A DNA stretch of 64,000 bases from the NCBI RefSeq assembly GCF_003932495.1, contig NZ_QZMT01000003.1, positions 62,001 to 126,000 on the forward strand, in the 5' to 3' direction. The notes beneath the pieces are model-generated. The model was not told the DNA's origin. It saw only the letters and a list, made by a program, of their open reading frames with translations, and ran no database searches. This stretch comes from Guyparkeria sp. SCN-R1. Its GTDB lineage: Bacteria > Pseudomonadota > Gammaproteobacteria > Halothiobacillales > Halothiobacillaceae. The position numbers and the translations under genes are program-made. Shown in pieces: positions 26,267 to 34,018 of the stretch; within the stretch, counting starts at the first letter, position 1, and the number at the start of each line of letters is the position of its first letter.

Positions 26267-26809
26267 CTACTCCAGGGTGCGCTGCAGGCTCTCGAGCACG
26301 TCGCGGGTCTTTTCCTTGGTCTTGTCGATGACGTTGGAGGTGGTGTCCTTGGTCGCCTGCCAGGCGCTCGATGCGCCAGATTTGGTGCTTGACCAGATGT
26401 CGGCAGCGGCTTCCTTGGTCTGGGCCCACCAGTCGTTGTCGACGCGCGGATAGTCGCGCACCTGGTCGAGGTCGTCGTTGAGGAACACCGCGTAGGAAAC
26501 GCGATCAAGTCGGTCGCCGGAGCGGGTCGCCACCGAGAACTGCTGCACCTCGACGAATCGGTAATCGTCGCCAGTCACGCCATCGATGGCATCGTCGAGC
26601 TCGATTACCAGGCCGTGGACCTTCATGTTCTCGGCCACCAGGACGTCCTCGACCTCACCCACCTCGCGATTGCGATCGGCGGCCAGAAAGACGTCCGCCC
26701 CGATCAGGGCATCCATCGAATACAGCCCTTCCGGCGCGTTTTCCGCCAACACGGACTGGGACAGCGTTACGGCAATGGCTCCAGCCAACAGGGTGTTCAT
26801 GCGCTTCAT
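26267..26809 (-). CDS. exported PRC-barrel domain protein
   Basis: A 180-residue protein with a Sec signal peptide (cut near A-L-A-E, residue 23), a PRC-barrel domain (about 28-120) and a C-terminal amphipathic helix region rich in Lys/Thr/Asp (T-K-E-A-A-A-D-I-W-S-S-T-K-S-G-A), like stress-type LEA/apolipoprotein repeats. Secreted PRC-barrel proteins are common in gammaproteobacteria, function mostly unknown. GGAGAG precedes the ATG. It ends a possible operon behind the DsrE and zinc-finger genes, with a 21-bp gap. Confidence 0.8.
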   Translation of the reverse strand: MKRMNTLLAGAIAVTLSQSVLAENAPEGLYSMDALIGADVFLAADRNREVGEVEDVLVAENMKVHGLVIELDDAIDGVTGDDYRFVEVQQFSVATRSGDRLDRVSYAVFLNDDLDQVRDYPRVDNDWWAQTKEAAADIWSSTKSGASSAWQATKDTTSNVIDKTKEKTRDVLESLQRTLE

Positions 26810-26830
26810 AGGATCTCTCCTGATTGGTTG

Positions 26831-27181
26831 TTATTCACTCTCGGCGCACTCGACGCAGCGCGTCACGCTGGGATCGTTTTGGAGTCGACGGACGGGAATG
26901 GGTTCCCCGCAGACGAAGCAGTCGCCATACTCCTCGTTTTCCATCCGCCGCAGGGCGCCGTCGACGCGGCCGAGTTCGCGTTTCCAACGGGCGCGGAGCG
27001 CCCGAGCCATTTCCCGAACCTGCGCTGAATCGATGCGCGACAGCTGACTCTCCTTGCTCTGGCACGCGCTGTCGATTTCCACCCGCTCGGTGGATTCGTC
27101 ACTGCCGCTCAGCAGCTCTCGCAGCGATTCGCGCCTCTCGAGCAACTGGACGCGGAGTGCCTCGCGCAGCGCGTCATCCAC
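26831..27181 (-). CDS. DksA/TraR-like zinc-finger protein
   Basis: A 116-residue protein of the DksA/TraR family. A helical N-terminal part is followed by a four-cysteine zinc finger, C-F-V-C-G ... C-V-E-C, near the C-terminus. It is shorter than DksA (151 in E. coli) and the coiled-coil tip lacks the D-x-x-D-x-A motif, so it may not act as a full DksA. Start is GTG, six bases after the DsrE-like stop, with no clear ribosome site, which suggests translational coupling. Confidence 0.82.
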   Translation of the reverse strand: MDDALREALRVQLLERRESLRELLSGSDESTERVEIDSACQSKESQLSRIDSAQVREMARALRARWKRELGRVDGALRRMENEEYGDCFVCGEPIPVRRLQNDPSVTRCVECAESE

Positions 27182-27187
27182 GGGCGG

Positions 27188-27685
27188 TCAGTCGATCTTG
27201 ATCTTGGCGTAGCCCCGCTGGGCGTAGGCCGCGGCAGTGACGAATGTGTTGCCCACCTCGACCAACGGCTCGACCAGGTCGGCCTGGGTGATACCCGAGC
27301 GGCGACTGGCGATCGAGCAGACCTCCATGCGCTCGACACCCGCCAGGGCGTGCAGCTCGGCGAGCTTCGAGTGGATCTGCAGAATCGTCTGGGCGTGCTC
27401 GATGTTCCGGTCCGGGGCATCACGGGTCAGCAATCGAACCGATCCGCCACGAAAACCGAACACCATGCGCGGCGTCACGCCCTGGCGTTCGAGATCCCGG
27501 TAGGTCTGTTCGATCACGCCCAGCCGCGCGAGCAGGGCACCCGGGTCGGATGCCGTCACGTCCCAGAGGATGCGCGCCTCCTCGAGCCCCTGCAGGGCAC
27601 GCGAGTCGTCCGGCCGCGGCACGTCATTGGCGACCGCCAGTCCCGGCAGCAACATGAACATCAGACCCAGCATCACTCGGCGCAT
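27188..27685 (-). CDS. periplasmic DsrE-like protein
   Basis: A 165-residue protein with a signal peptide (cut near A-V-A-N, residue 19) and a DsrE/DsrF-like fold, with C-S-I-A-S-R-R-S-G at about residue 122 as the only conserved cysteine site. Exported DsrE-like proteins are frequent in sulfur oxidisers and may carry sulfane sulfur. The start at 27685 has AAGGAGG; the longer frame to 27757 is not used. It leads the DsrE, zinc-finger and PRC-barrel group. Confidence 0.78.
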   Translation of the reverse strand: MRRVMLGLMFMLLPGLAVANDVPRPDDSRALQGLEEARILWDVTASDPGALLARLGVIEQTYRDLERQGVTPRMVFGFRGGSVRLLTRDAPDRNIEHAQTILQIHSKLAELHALAGVERMEVCSIASRRSGITQADLVEPLVEVGNTFVTAAAYAQRGYAKIKID

Positions 27686-27831
27686 GGCCCCTTCCTCCTT
27701 GTGCTCAATGGCGACACGTCCAACCAGTAAAGCCGATCGGGGCGGCAATGCAAGCAATTGATTTTCGGTCGGCGCGGGCCTGTCGGTGGAGAGTCACGCG
27801 ATCCGATTCGACCAACCCCCACAGGCGGGCA

Positions 27832-27864
27832 CAAAAAAACCGCCCGCGGATTGCTCCGGGGCGG
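27832..27864 (-). terminator. terminator of the periplasmic metallo-beta-lactamase-fold gene
   Basis: On the minus strand CCGCCCC..GGGCGG pairs and is followed by seven T (27833-27839), 30 bp past the stop at 27893. Confidence 0.85.
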
Positions 27865-27892
27865 CCTGACGGAACGGTGACTCGTCAGTCGA

Positions 27893-28891
27893 TCAGAACT
27901 CGAATTCCATCTTCTGGAAGACGCGCCCGGCGTTCTGGCCGGCGAGTTCGTCGTAAGTGTGCCAGTGCGAGAACTGGCTCTGGTCAAGCTCGTAGGCATC
28001 CTGCAGGCTGCCGCCCTCGTCGATGATCTTGCCGATCTCGGTGCGCAGGAACGTAAGGTAGTCAGCGGTGTAGTGCTGGACCGTTTCCATGTCGGTCGGC
28101 CCACCGTGGCCCGGGATGATGGTCTTGCCCTCGGCGACCTCGACGAACTTCGGCCATGTCTCCAACCAGGCGGCCGTGTCGGTGTACTCGAAGATCGGCA
28201 GCATGCGGATGTTGAAGGCCATGTCGCCGGCGATCACCACGTCACGCTCGGGGATGACCACCGAGATATCGCCCGGGGAATGGGCCTCGCCGAAGTAGAT
28301 CACCTCGGCGGTCATGCCGCCGAGGTCGAGTTCAATGCGGTCCTCGAAGGTGCGGCTGACGGAGACCGCCTCGTCGGTGCCTTCGGCCTTTTCCTCGGCG
28401 ATGCGCTTGAGCGTGTCGAGGTAGTCGGCCTTGTGGCTGTCGTAGTACTCGGCGGCATCGACGTGGGCGATGACCTCCGCACCCTGGTCAATCCAGTAGC
28501 CGGTCGCCAGGGACGAGTGCAGCTGACCGTTCTCGTTCACCACGTACTTGACCGGCACGTCGGTGCGCTTCTTGATTTCCTCGTGCAGGGCCTCGGCGAG
28601 CTGGTAGGAGGCGCCGGCATTCATGACCAGCACCGCGTCCTCGCCGATCACGAACGAGAGGTTGTTGTTATGCAACGAGTTCTCGTAGGTGTAGGGCTGG
28701 GTCGCACCGATCGCCGACCAGACGTCATCGGTGACCTTCTGCGGCATGTCGTAGAGCATCGAATCCGGCGCCTTATCGGGCGGATTGTCATCTTCGGCCA
28801 TCGCCGGACCGGCGACCAGGCCGGTGGTCGCCATCGCCAAAAGCGCACTACCGGCCAGGTTGCGCGTGCCTCTCATCCATTCGGTCAACAT
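27893..28891 (-). CDS. exported metallo-beta-lactamase-fold protein with degenerate metal site
   Basis: A 332-residue protein with a signal peptide (cut near A-M-A-E, residue 32). The fold of SoxH-like metallo-hydrolases is clear (A-G-D-M-A-F-N, G-E-A-H-S-P-G-D, P-G-H-G-G-P-T-D). The normal HxHxDH block is replaced: residues 118-127 read V-N-E-N-G-Q-L-H-S-S, so both histidines and the aspartate/histidine pair are lost. The other ligands (His in G-E-A-H, Asp in A-G-D, His in P-G-H) remain. It may bind one metal or none. AAGGAG precedes the start at 28891; the frame upstream is not used. A palindrome upstream matches those of the sulfur locus at 54.6 kb. Confidence 0.82.
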   Translation of the reverse strand: MLTEWMRGTRNLAGSALLAMATTGLVAGPAMAEDDNPPDKAPDSMLYDMPQKVTDDVWSAIGATQPYTYENSLHNNNLSFVIGEDAVLVMNAGASYQLAEALHEEIKKRTDVPVKYVVNENGQLHSSLATGYWIDQGAEVIAHVDAAEYYDSHKADYLDTLKRIAEEKAEGTDEAVSVSRTFEDRIELDLGGMTAEVIYFGEAHSPGDISVVIPERDVVIAGDMAFNIRMLPIFEYTDTAAWLETWPKFVEVAEGKTIIPGHGGPTDMETVQHYTADYLTFLRTEIGKIIDEGGSLQDAYELDQSQFSHWHTYDELAGQNAGRVFQKMEFEF

Positions 28892-29035
28892 ACGGTTCCA
28901 CTCCTTGCCTTGGGCAATACCCACAAGCATTTTGGGTTTAACTATTAGCGAGCTAACCATCTCGCCGTTCACGCGAGAAAACAACCCCACGAACCATTCG
29001 GGTTTTTGATTCGAAAGAACATACGTTAATCAGCA

Positions 29036-29053
29036 TTCAATCAACCAGTTGAT
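29036..29053. promoter_or_regulatory. third copy of the TTCAAT-N6-TTGAT operator
   Basis: TTCAATCAACCAGTTGAT differs at only three of 18 positions from the palindrome at 54605-54622. It lies about 145 bp before the metallo-beta-lactamase-fold gene, overlapping a possible minus-strand -35 box (TTGATT). The surrounding 150 bp are clearly AT-rich and also hold a TTAGC-GA-GCTAA palindrome at 28946-28957. Confidence 0.5.
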
Positions 29054-29078
29054 CGATTCAGGCTGAAATGTCTGGGGG

Positions 29079-30062
29079 CTAGTTCCAGTCTAGTCCGCCG
29101 CGCGTCGCCCAGTACGACTCGGGACGCTCGGCAAGCGCAGCCAACGCCTCTCGGTCCGCCGGCGCGAGGGTGACGTCCAGCGCCCGTAGGTTGGACGCCA
29201 GCTGTGCCTCGTTACCGGCCCCGGACAGCACCATGTCCACGCACGCCTGATCCAGCAGCCAGCCGATCGCCATTGCGTCACGCCCAACCCCGTGCCGCCC
29301 GGCCACGGCATCCAGCGCCTCCATCGCGCCCGCGTCCTCCGGCCGGTCGTTGCGCGCGGTCAATCGGCCGTTGGCGACTGCCTCCTTGATGATCACGGCC
29401 ATGCCGGCCTGGGAGGCCTGTTCGAGCTGGCCCAGCACCGACGGTTCGAGCAGGTTGACGGTCGCCTGCACGGCGTCGAACAGGGGCCGACCGTCGATCT
29501 CGACCTCCATCGCCCGGGCCAGGGTCTCGGCCTGCGCCGGGCCGCTGGTGGTCAGGCCGATGGCCACACCCTGGTCGCGCAGTTCGCCCAAACGCTCGAG
29601 CACCGACCCGTTCTCCAGCACACCGGAGTCGAGCGTGGCCGAGTGAATCTGGTAGAGCGCGGGCGCAAAGCCGAGCGCCCCCACGGTTTCGCCCCACTGG
29701 CGGTCGAGCACCTCGAGGCTGTGCTCCTTGACCTCGTGGACGTCGGCATCCACCTGCCAGCCGGCGGTGTAGGTGTAGCCCCATTTCGAGCCCACCGTGG
29801 GGCGCTCGTCGGCCGACCGATGGGCCAACCAGTCACCCAGGAACGCCTCGGCCCGGCCGTAGGAGCGCGCGGCATCGACGTAGCGGAGGCCATGCCGCCA
29901 GGCGCTCTCGAGCATGGCGTGGCAGTGCGCGCGCATGGCCTCGACATCGCGACCGTCGGGCATGTCCTCGCCGTGGCCGAGGTTGATGTAGCCGGGGCGG
30001 CCGAGGGCGGCCAGCCCCAGGCCGACGCGGGGTCGGGGAAGGGTCAATCGCTTCTCCGGCAT
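29079..30062 (-). CDS. aldo/keto reductase
   Basis: A 327-residue NADPH-dependent aldo/keto reductase. The catalytic tetrad is visible as D63, Y68 (D-A-A-R-S-Y-G-R), K93 (S-K-W-G-Y) and H140 (Y-Q-I-H-S). It is a monofunctional TIM-barrel enzyme that reduces aldehydes or ketones; the substrate is unknown. It stands alone, with psiE divergent about 100 bp away. Confidence 0.9.
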   Translation of the reverse strand: MPEKRLTLPRPRVGLGLAALGRPGYINLGHGEDMPDGRDVEAMRAHCHAMLESAWRHGLRYVDAARSYGRAEAFLGDWLAHRSADERPTVGSKWGYTYTAGWQVDADVHEVKEHSLEVLDRQWGETVGALGFAPALYQIHSATLDSGVLENGSVLERLGELRDQGVAIGLTTSGPAQAETLARAMEVEIDGRPLFDAVQATVNLLEPSVLGQLEQASQAGMAVIIKEAVANGRLTARNDRPEDAGAMEALDAVAGRHGVGRDAMAIGWLLDQACVDMVLSGAGNEAQLASNLRALDVTLAPADREALAALAERPESYWATRGGLDWN

Positions 30063-30165
30063 GGTGAACGATCTCTCGTGGCTGAATGGTCAAGAAGGGA
30101 TATACAGTAGGCAAAAGACAACGACGGGCCAACACGACGGCCCGGCATCAAATGGAGAGGCTAGC

Positions 30166-30627
30166 ATGCAGCAATTTCGTCTGGGTCCACCGGTACACCG
30201 CGTCGTTCGTGGCCTGGAACTCGTCGGCCTAGTGGTGATCCTGATCGCCACCTTCATCGCTGCCGGGCAGGACATCGCCGAGATGATCGAGGCGCGGCGC
30301 GTCACGCTCGCCGACTTGCTGCTCCTGTTCCTCTACCTCGAGGTGCTGGCGATGATCGGCGCCTACCTGCAGACCGGCCGGCTGCCGATCCGGTTCCCGA
30401 TCTACATCGGTATCATCGCGCTGGCGCGATTCCTGGTACTGGAAGTGAAGGATCTGGAGGCCTGGAAGATGCTGGCCGTCGGCGCGACCATGCTGATCCT
30501 GGCCGGCACGGTGCTGCTGTTGCGCTACGGGCACCTCAAGCTGCCCTACCCGGAGAACGAGGCCGAGACCATTACCGGCGACGTCGACGACTCAAGGCGA
30601 CGAGGTGTGGAGCACGACGGCAGCTGA
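30166..30627 (+). CDS. psiE: PsiE-family membrane protein
   Basis: A 153-residue membrane protein with four hydrophobic helices, matching the phosphate-starvation-inducible PsiE family (A-R-F-L-V-L-E-V-K-D in helix 3-4). The function is not known. GAGAGG precedes the ATG at 30166; the frame upstream is not used. Its position next to phoU and ppk fits a phosphate theme, but no PHO box is seen upstream. Confidence 0.85.
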   Translation: MQQFRLGPPVHRVVRGLELVGLVVILIATFIAAGQDIAEMIEARRVTLADLLLLFLYLEVLAMIGAYLQTGRLPIRFPIYIGIIALARFLVLEVKDLEAWKMLAVGATMLILAGTVLLLRYGHLKLPYPENEAETITGDVDDSRRRGVEHDGS

Positions 30628-30634
30628 ACGCAAA

Positions 30635-30659
30635 ACGGGCCGGCATGATGCCGGCCCGT
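30635..30659. terminator. probable terminator between psiE and phoU
   Basis: ACGGGCCGGC-ATGAT-GCCGGCCCGT is a perfect 10-bp stem between convergent genes. The T tract is poor on both strands (CTCGTTCC on plus; TTTGC on minus), so it may work with Rho. Confidence 0.65.
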
Positions 30660-30706
30660 CTCGTTCCCGCCCGTCGCGCGGGCTGGCGCGCTTTTGAATC
30701 TACGTG

Positions 30707-31429
30707 CTAGATCTGCGTGCGTTCCTTGTCGTCACCGCGGCTCTGCCGGCAGACGCCCACGCCGCGCTGCTGGAAGATGACGTATTCGGCGATGTTGGCG
30801 CAGTGATCGCCGATGCGCTCGATCGCGCGCATGCAGTAGAGCATCCGCAGGCTGAGATCGACGTTCTGCGGGTTGTTCGCCATGTAATCGAGCAGTACCT
30901 CGTGGACGGCGTTGTACTCGTGGTTGACGTGCGTGTCGCGGCGAATGATCTCCTCGGCGGCGACGCAATCCTGGCGAACGAAGGCGTCGAGCGCGTCGTG
31001 GAGCATGCCCTTGACGATCCGGCCCATCACGCGGAAGTGGGTGGAAAACGCCGTCTGTTGCAGCGTCGGCCCGACTTCCTCGGCAATGCGCGCGAGCTTC
31101 TCGGACTTGTCGCCGATGCGCTCGAGATCGGTGATCGCCTTGACGATCGCCATGATGGCGCGCAGGTCGCTGGCGGTGGGCGCGTAGCGGGCGATGATGT
31201 GGATCGCCAGCTCGTCGATGGAGGTCTCGAGTCGGTCGATCTCGTAGTCCTGTTCCATGGCCACGCGGCCACGCTCGGCGTCCCCGTCGAGCAAGTAGGC
31301 CAGCGCGTCGTCGAAATGCTGTTCGGCCACGCCGCCCATGTTCATCAGCAGCGAACGCAGCGCGCCGAGATCATCGTCGTAACGGGTCAGGGTGTGCGGC
31401 GTGAGGTTGGGCGTGTCTTTGTCGCTCAT
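30707..31429 (-). CDS. phoU: PhoU phosphate-signalling protein
   Basis: A 240-residue protein with the two symmetrical three-helix bundles of PhoU. Metal-binding patterns E-x-x-x-D are seen in each half (D-L-E-R-I-G-D and A-I-E-R-I-G-D-H). PhoU passes the state of the Pst phosphate transporter to PhoR and curbs phosphate uptake. No pst or phoBR genes are in the window. It diverges from ppk across 170 bp. Confidence 0.95.
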   Translation of the reverse strand: MSDKDTPNLTPHTLTRYDDDLGALRSLLMNMGGVAEQHFDDALAYLLDGDAERGRVAMEQDYEIDRLETSIDELAIHIIARYAPTASDLRAIMAIVKAITDLERIGDKSEKLARIAEEVGPTLQQTAFSTHFRVMGRIVKGMLHDALDAFVRQDCVAAEEIIRRDTHVNHEYNAVHEVLLDYMANNPQNVDLSLRMLYCMRAIERIGDHCANIAEYVIFQQRGVGVCRQSRGDDKERTQI

Positions 31430-31600
31430 TTGTTCGGGATCTCCTTAAGGCGGCTTGTCTCGACCCGGTTGCTAGGGTTTACTCGTGGCATGAGGGCTTA
31501 ACATGCCTGTCATGCCCGGCGGGCAGACTGGACGACCCGCATGACACCGGGGCTGGCCGCCCAAATACGCGTACTCTAACCGACTTTACGTTGCGAAATA

Positions 31601-33676
31601 ATGACAAGCACCGACGAGAAATCCCTGCCGTTCATCAACCGCGAGCTGAGCCTGCTCGGTTTCAACCGCCGCGTGCTCGAACTGGCACAGGACCGCAACG
31701 TCCCGCTGCTCGAACGGCTCAAGTTCCTCTGCATATCCTCCGCCAACCTCGACGAATTCTTCGAGGTGCGCGTCGGCACACTTACCCAGCAGATTCGGGC
31801 CGGCATCTCCCGCCCGGACGACGCCGGGCTTTCCCCGCAGACACAGCTGGATCTCGTGCTCGAGCAGGCGCATGCCCTGGTCCACGACCAGTACGAGACG
31901 CTCAACCGCGAGGTCATCCCCGCGCTGGCCAAGGAGAATATCCACTTCCTGCGCCGTACGCATTGGACCGAGGCGCAGGCGCTGTGGGTCAAGCAGTACT
32001 TCCGCCGCGAGCTGCTGCCGCTGCTGACGCCGCTGGGCTTGGACCCGTCGCATCCCTTCCCGCGGATTCTCAACAAGTCGCTCAACTTCATCGTCTCGCT
32101 GGAAGGCAACGACGACTTTGGCCGCGAGGCGTGGCTGGCGATCGTGCAGGCACCACGCGCCCTGCCGCGCATCATCCAGATGGCCGAGGAAGCCGCCGAG
32201 GGCCCGGCCGCCTTCGTCTTCCTCAGTTCGATCATCCACGCCCACGTCCATGAACTGTTTCCCGGGATGACCGTCACCGGCTGCTACCAGTTCCGCGTGA
32301 CGCGCAACAGCGACCTGTCCGTGGACGTCGACGACGATGACGACCTGCTGCAGACCCTGCAGGGCGGCCTGTTCGAGCGCAACTACGGCGACGCCCTGCG
32401 CCTCGAGGTGGCCGACAACTGCCCGGCGGACATGATCGACTTTCTCTGCGAGCGCTTCGCCCTCGACGACCGCCAGGTGTTCCAGGTCCACGGCCCGGTC
32501 AACCTGCACCGCCTGATGGCGCTGCCCGGCCTGATCGACCGCCCCGAGCTCAAGGATCCGCCGTTCACGCCGCGCCTCGAGGCGGACTTCGACCCGGACC
32601 GCAACATCTTCGAGACCATCGAGCAGCAGGGCAGTGTGTTGCTGCACCACCCCTACCAGTCATTCATGCCGGTGGTGGAATTCATCCGCCAGGCGGCCAC
32701 CGACCCGCGGGTGGTGGCGATCAAGATGACGCTCTACCGCACCGGCAAGGACTCCGCCATCGTCGACGCCCTCGAGGCGGCCGCGCGCACCGGCAAGGAG
32801 GTCACCGCGGTGGTCGAGCTGCGGGCGCGCTTCGACGAGGAAGCGAACATCAACATCACGACGAGGCTGCAGAAGGCCGGCGCCTACGTCGCCTACGGCA
32901 TCGTCGGCTACAAGACCCACGCCAAGATGGCGCTGGTGGTCCGTCGCGACGGCAACCGCCTCAAGCGCTTCGTGCACCTGGGCACCGGCAACTATCACCC
33001 GGGCACCGCGCGGCTGTACACCGATTTCGGCCTGATGACCGACGACCGCTTCGTCGGCGAGGACGTCAACAAGCTGTTCATGCAGCTGACCGGCCTGGGC
33101 CGCGGCATCCGGCTCAAGCGCCTGCTGCAGTCGCCGTTCACCCTGCACGACGGCATGCTCGAGCGCATCCGCCGTGAAACGGCGCACGCCCGCAACGGCC
33201 GGCCGGCGCGCATCCGCGCCAAGATGAACGCCCTGATCGAGAAACGCGTGATCGAGGCGCTCTACGAGGCCTCCCAGGCCGGGGTAACCATCGAGCTGGT
33301 GATCCGCGGGGTCTGCTGCCTCAAGCCGGGTATCCCGGGCGTGTCCGAGAACATCCATGTCCGCTCGGTGATGGGACGGTTCCTCGAGCATCCCCGCGTC
33401 TTCTATTTCCACAACGACGGCGAGGAGGAACTGTTCCTCTCGAGTGCCGACTGGATGCCGCGCAACTTCTTTGCCCGAGTGGAGACCGCCTTCCCGGTCG
33501 AGACGCCGGAAATCCGCGCCCGGGTGATCGACGAGGCGTTCGACCGGTATCTCGCCGACAACACCGGCGCCTGGGAACTCACCGCGGCCGGCGAGTACCG
33601 CCGCATCACGCCGGCCAAGGGCGAGAAACCGTTCAATGCCCAGCAATCGCTGATCACCGATCTGGGCAAGGCCTGA
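31601..33676 (+). CDS. ppk1: polyphosphate kinase 1
   Basis: A 691-residue PPK1. The N-terminal F-I-N-R-E-L-S-L-L-G-F-N and the autophosphorylated histidine in Y-K-T-H-A-K-M mark the family. It makes long-chain polyphosphate from ATP at the membrane. No ribosome site is clear before the ATG at 31601. No ppx exopolyphosphatase follows. It lies divergent to phoU, linking storage and uptake control of phosphate. Confidence 0.97.
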   Translation: MTSTDEKSLPFINRELSLLGFNRRVLELAQDRNVPLLERLKFLCISSANLDEFFEVRVGTLTQQIRAGISRPDDAGLSPQTQLDLVLEQAHALVHDQYETLNREVIPALAKENIHFLRRTHWTEAQALWVKQYFRRELLPLLTPLGLDPSHPFPRILNKSLNFIVSLEGNDDFGREAWLAIVQAPRALPRIIQMAEEAAEGPAAFVFLSSIIHAHVHELFPGMTVTGCYQFRVTRNSDLSVDVDDDDDLLQTLQGGLFERNYGDALRLEVADNCPADMIDFLCERFALDDRQVFQVHGPVNLHRLMALPGLIDRPELKDPPFTPRLEADFDPDRNIFETIEQQGSVLLHHPYQSFMPVVEFIRQAATDPRVVAIKMTLYRTGKDSAIVDALEAAARTGKEVTAVVELRARFDEEANINITTRLQKAGAYVAYGIVGYKTHAKMALVVRRDGNRLKRFVHLGTGNYHPGTARLYTDFGLMTDDRFVGEDVNKLFMQLTGLGRGIRLKRLLQSPFTLHDGMLERIRRETAHARNGRPARIRAKMNALIEKRVIEALYEASQAGVTIELVIRGVCCLKPGIPGVSENIHVRSVMGRFLEHPRVFYFHNDGEEELFLSSADWMPRNFFARVETAFPVETPEIRARVIDEAFDRYLADNTGAWELTAAGEYRRITPAKGEKPFNAQQSLITDLGKA

Positions 33677-33778
33677 CCGGCTCGTCGGATCGCGACCCGG
33701 CCCGCCTGCGGGCTGGAGGACGGTCCGACGTGCGATACTCTCGACCGTCGTCATCCCGATCACGGTAACCACCCGCCC

Positions 33779-34018
33779 ATGCTCAAGCTGCTGTTCTGGC
33801 TCATCGTCGCCCTGGTCATCGGGCTGTTCTTCGCCATCCGCCAGGCCAATCGCCTGCGTGCGGAACAACAGGACGATTCGCCCCAGACCCGCTCGCTGGA
33901 GTCCGTGCGCTGCGCCCACTGCGGGGTGTTCGTGCCCGAGGACAAGGCGGTGCGGCGCGACGGGCAGGACTTCTGCAGCTGGGAGCATGCCGAGGCGTGG
34001 CACCGGGAGCAGGGATGA
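33779..34018 (+). CDS. PP0621-family small membrane protein with zinc ribbon
   Basis: A 79-residue protein: one membrane helix (residues 3-20) then a cytoplasmic zinc-binding tail with C-A-H-C, a second Cys (F-C-S) and His residues (E-H-A-E-A-W-H). This is the PP0621 family, which is regularly found before pilS in gammaproteobacteria. Its stop overlaps the pilS start as ATGA, so it should be made together with the kinase. Function unknown. Confidence 0.88.
   Translation: MLKLLFWLIVALVIGLFFAIRQANRLRAEQQDDSPQTRSLESVRCAHCGVFVPEDKAVRRDGQDFCSWEHAEAWHREQG

Noticed and set aside
31497-31513. Possible PHO box (CTTAACA then CTGTCAT) between phoU and ppk
   Set aside because: Only the second half-site matches, and the spacing is three bases rather than the four-base AT-rich linker of a true 7-4-7 box.
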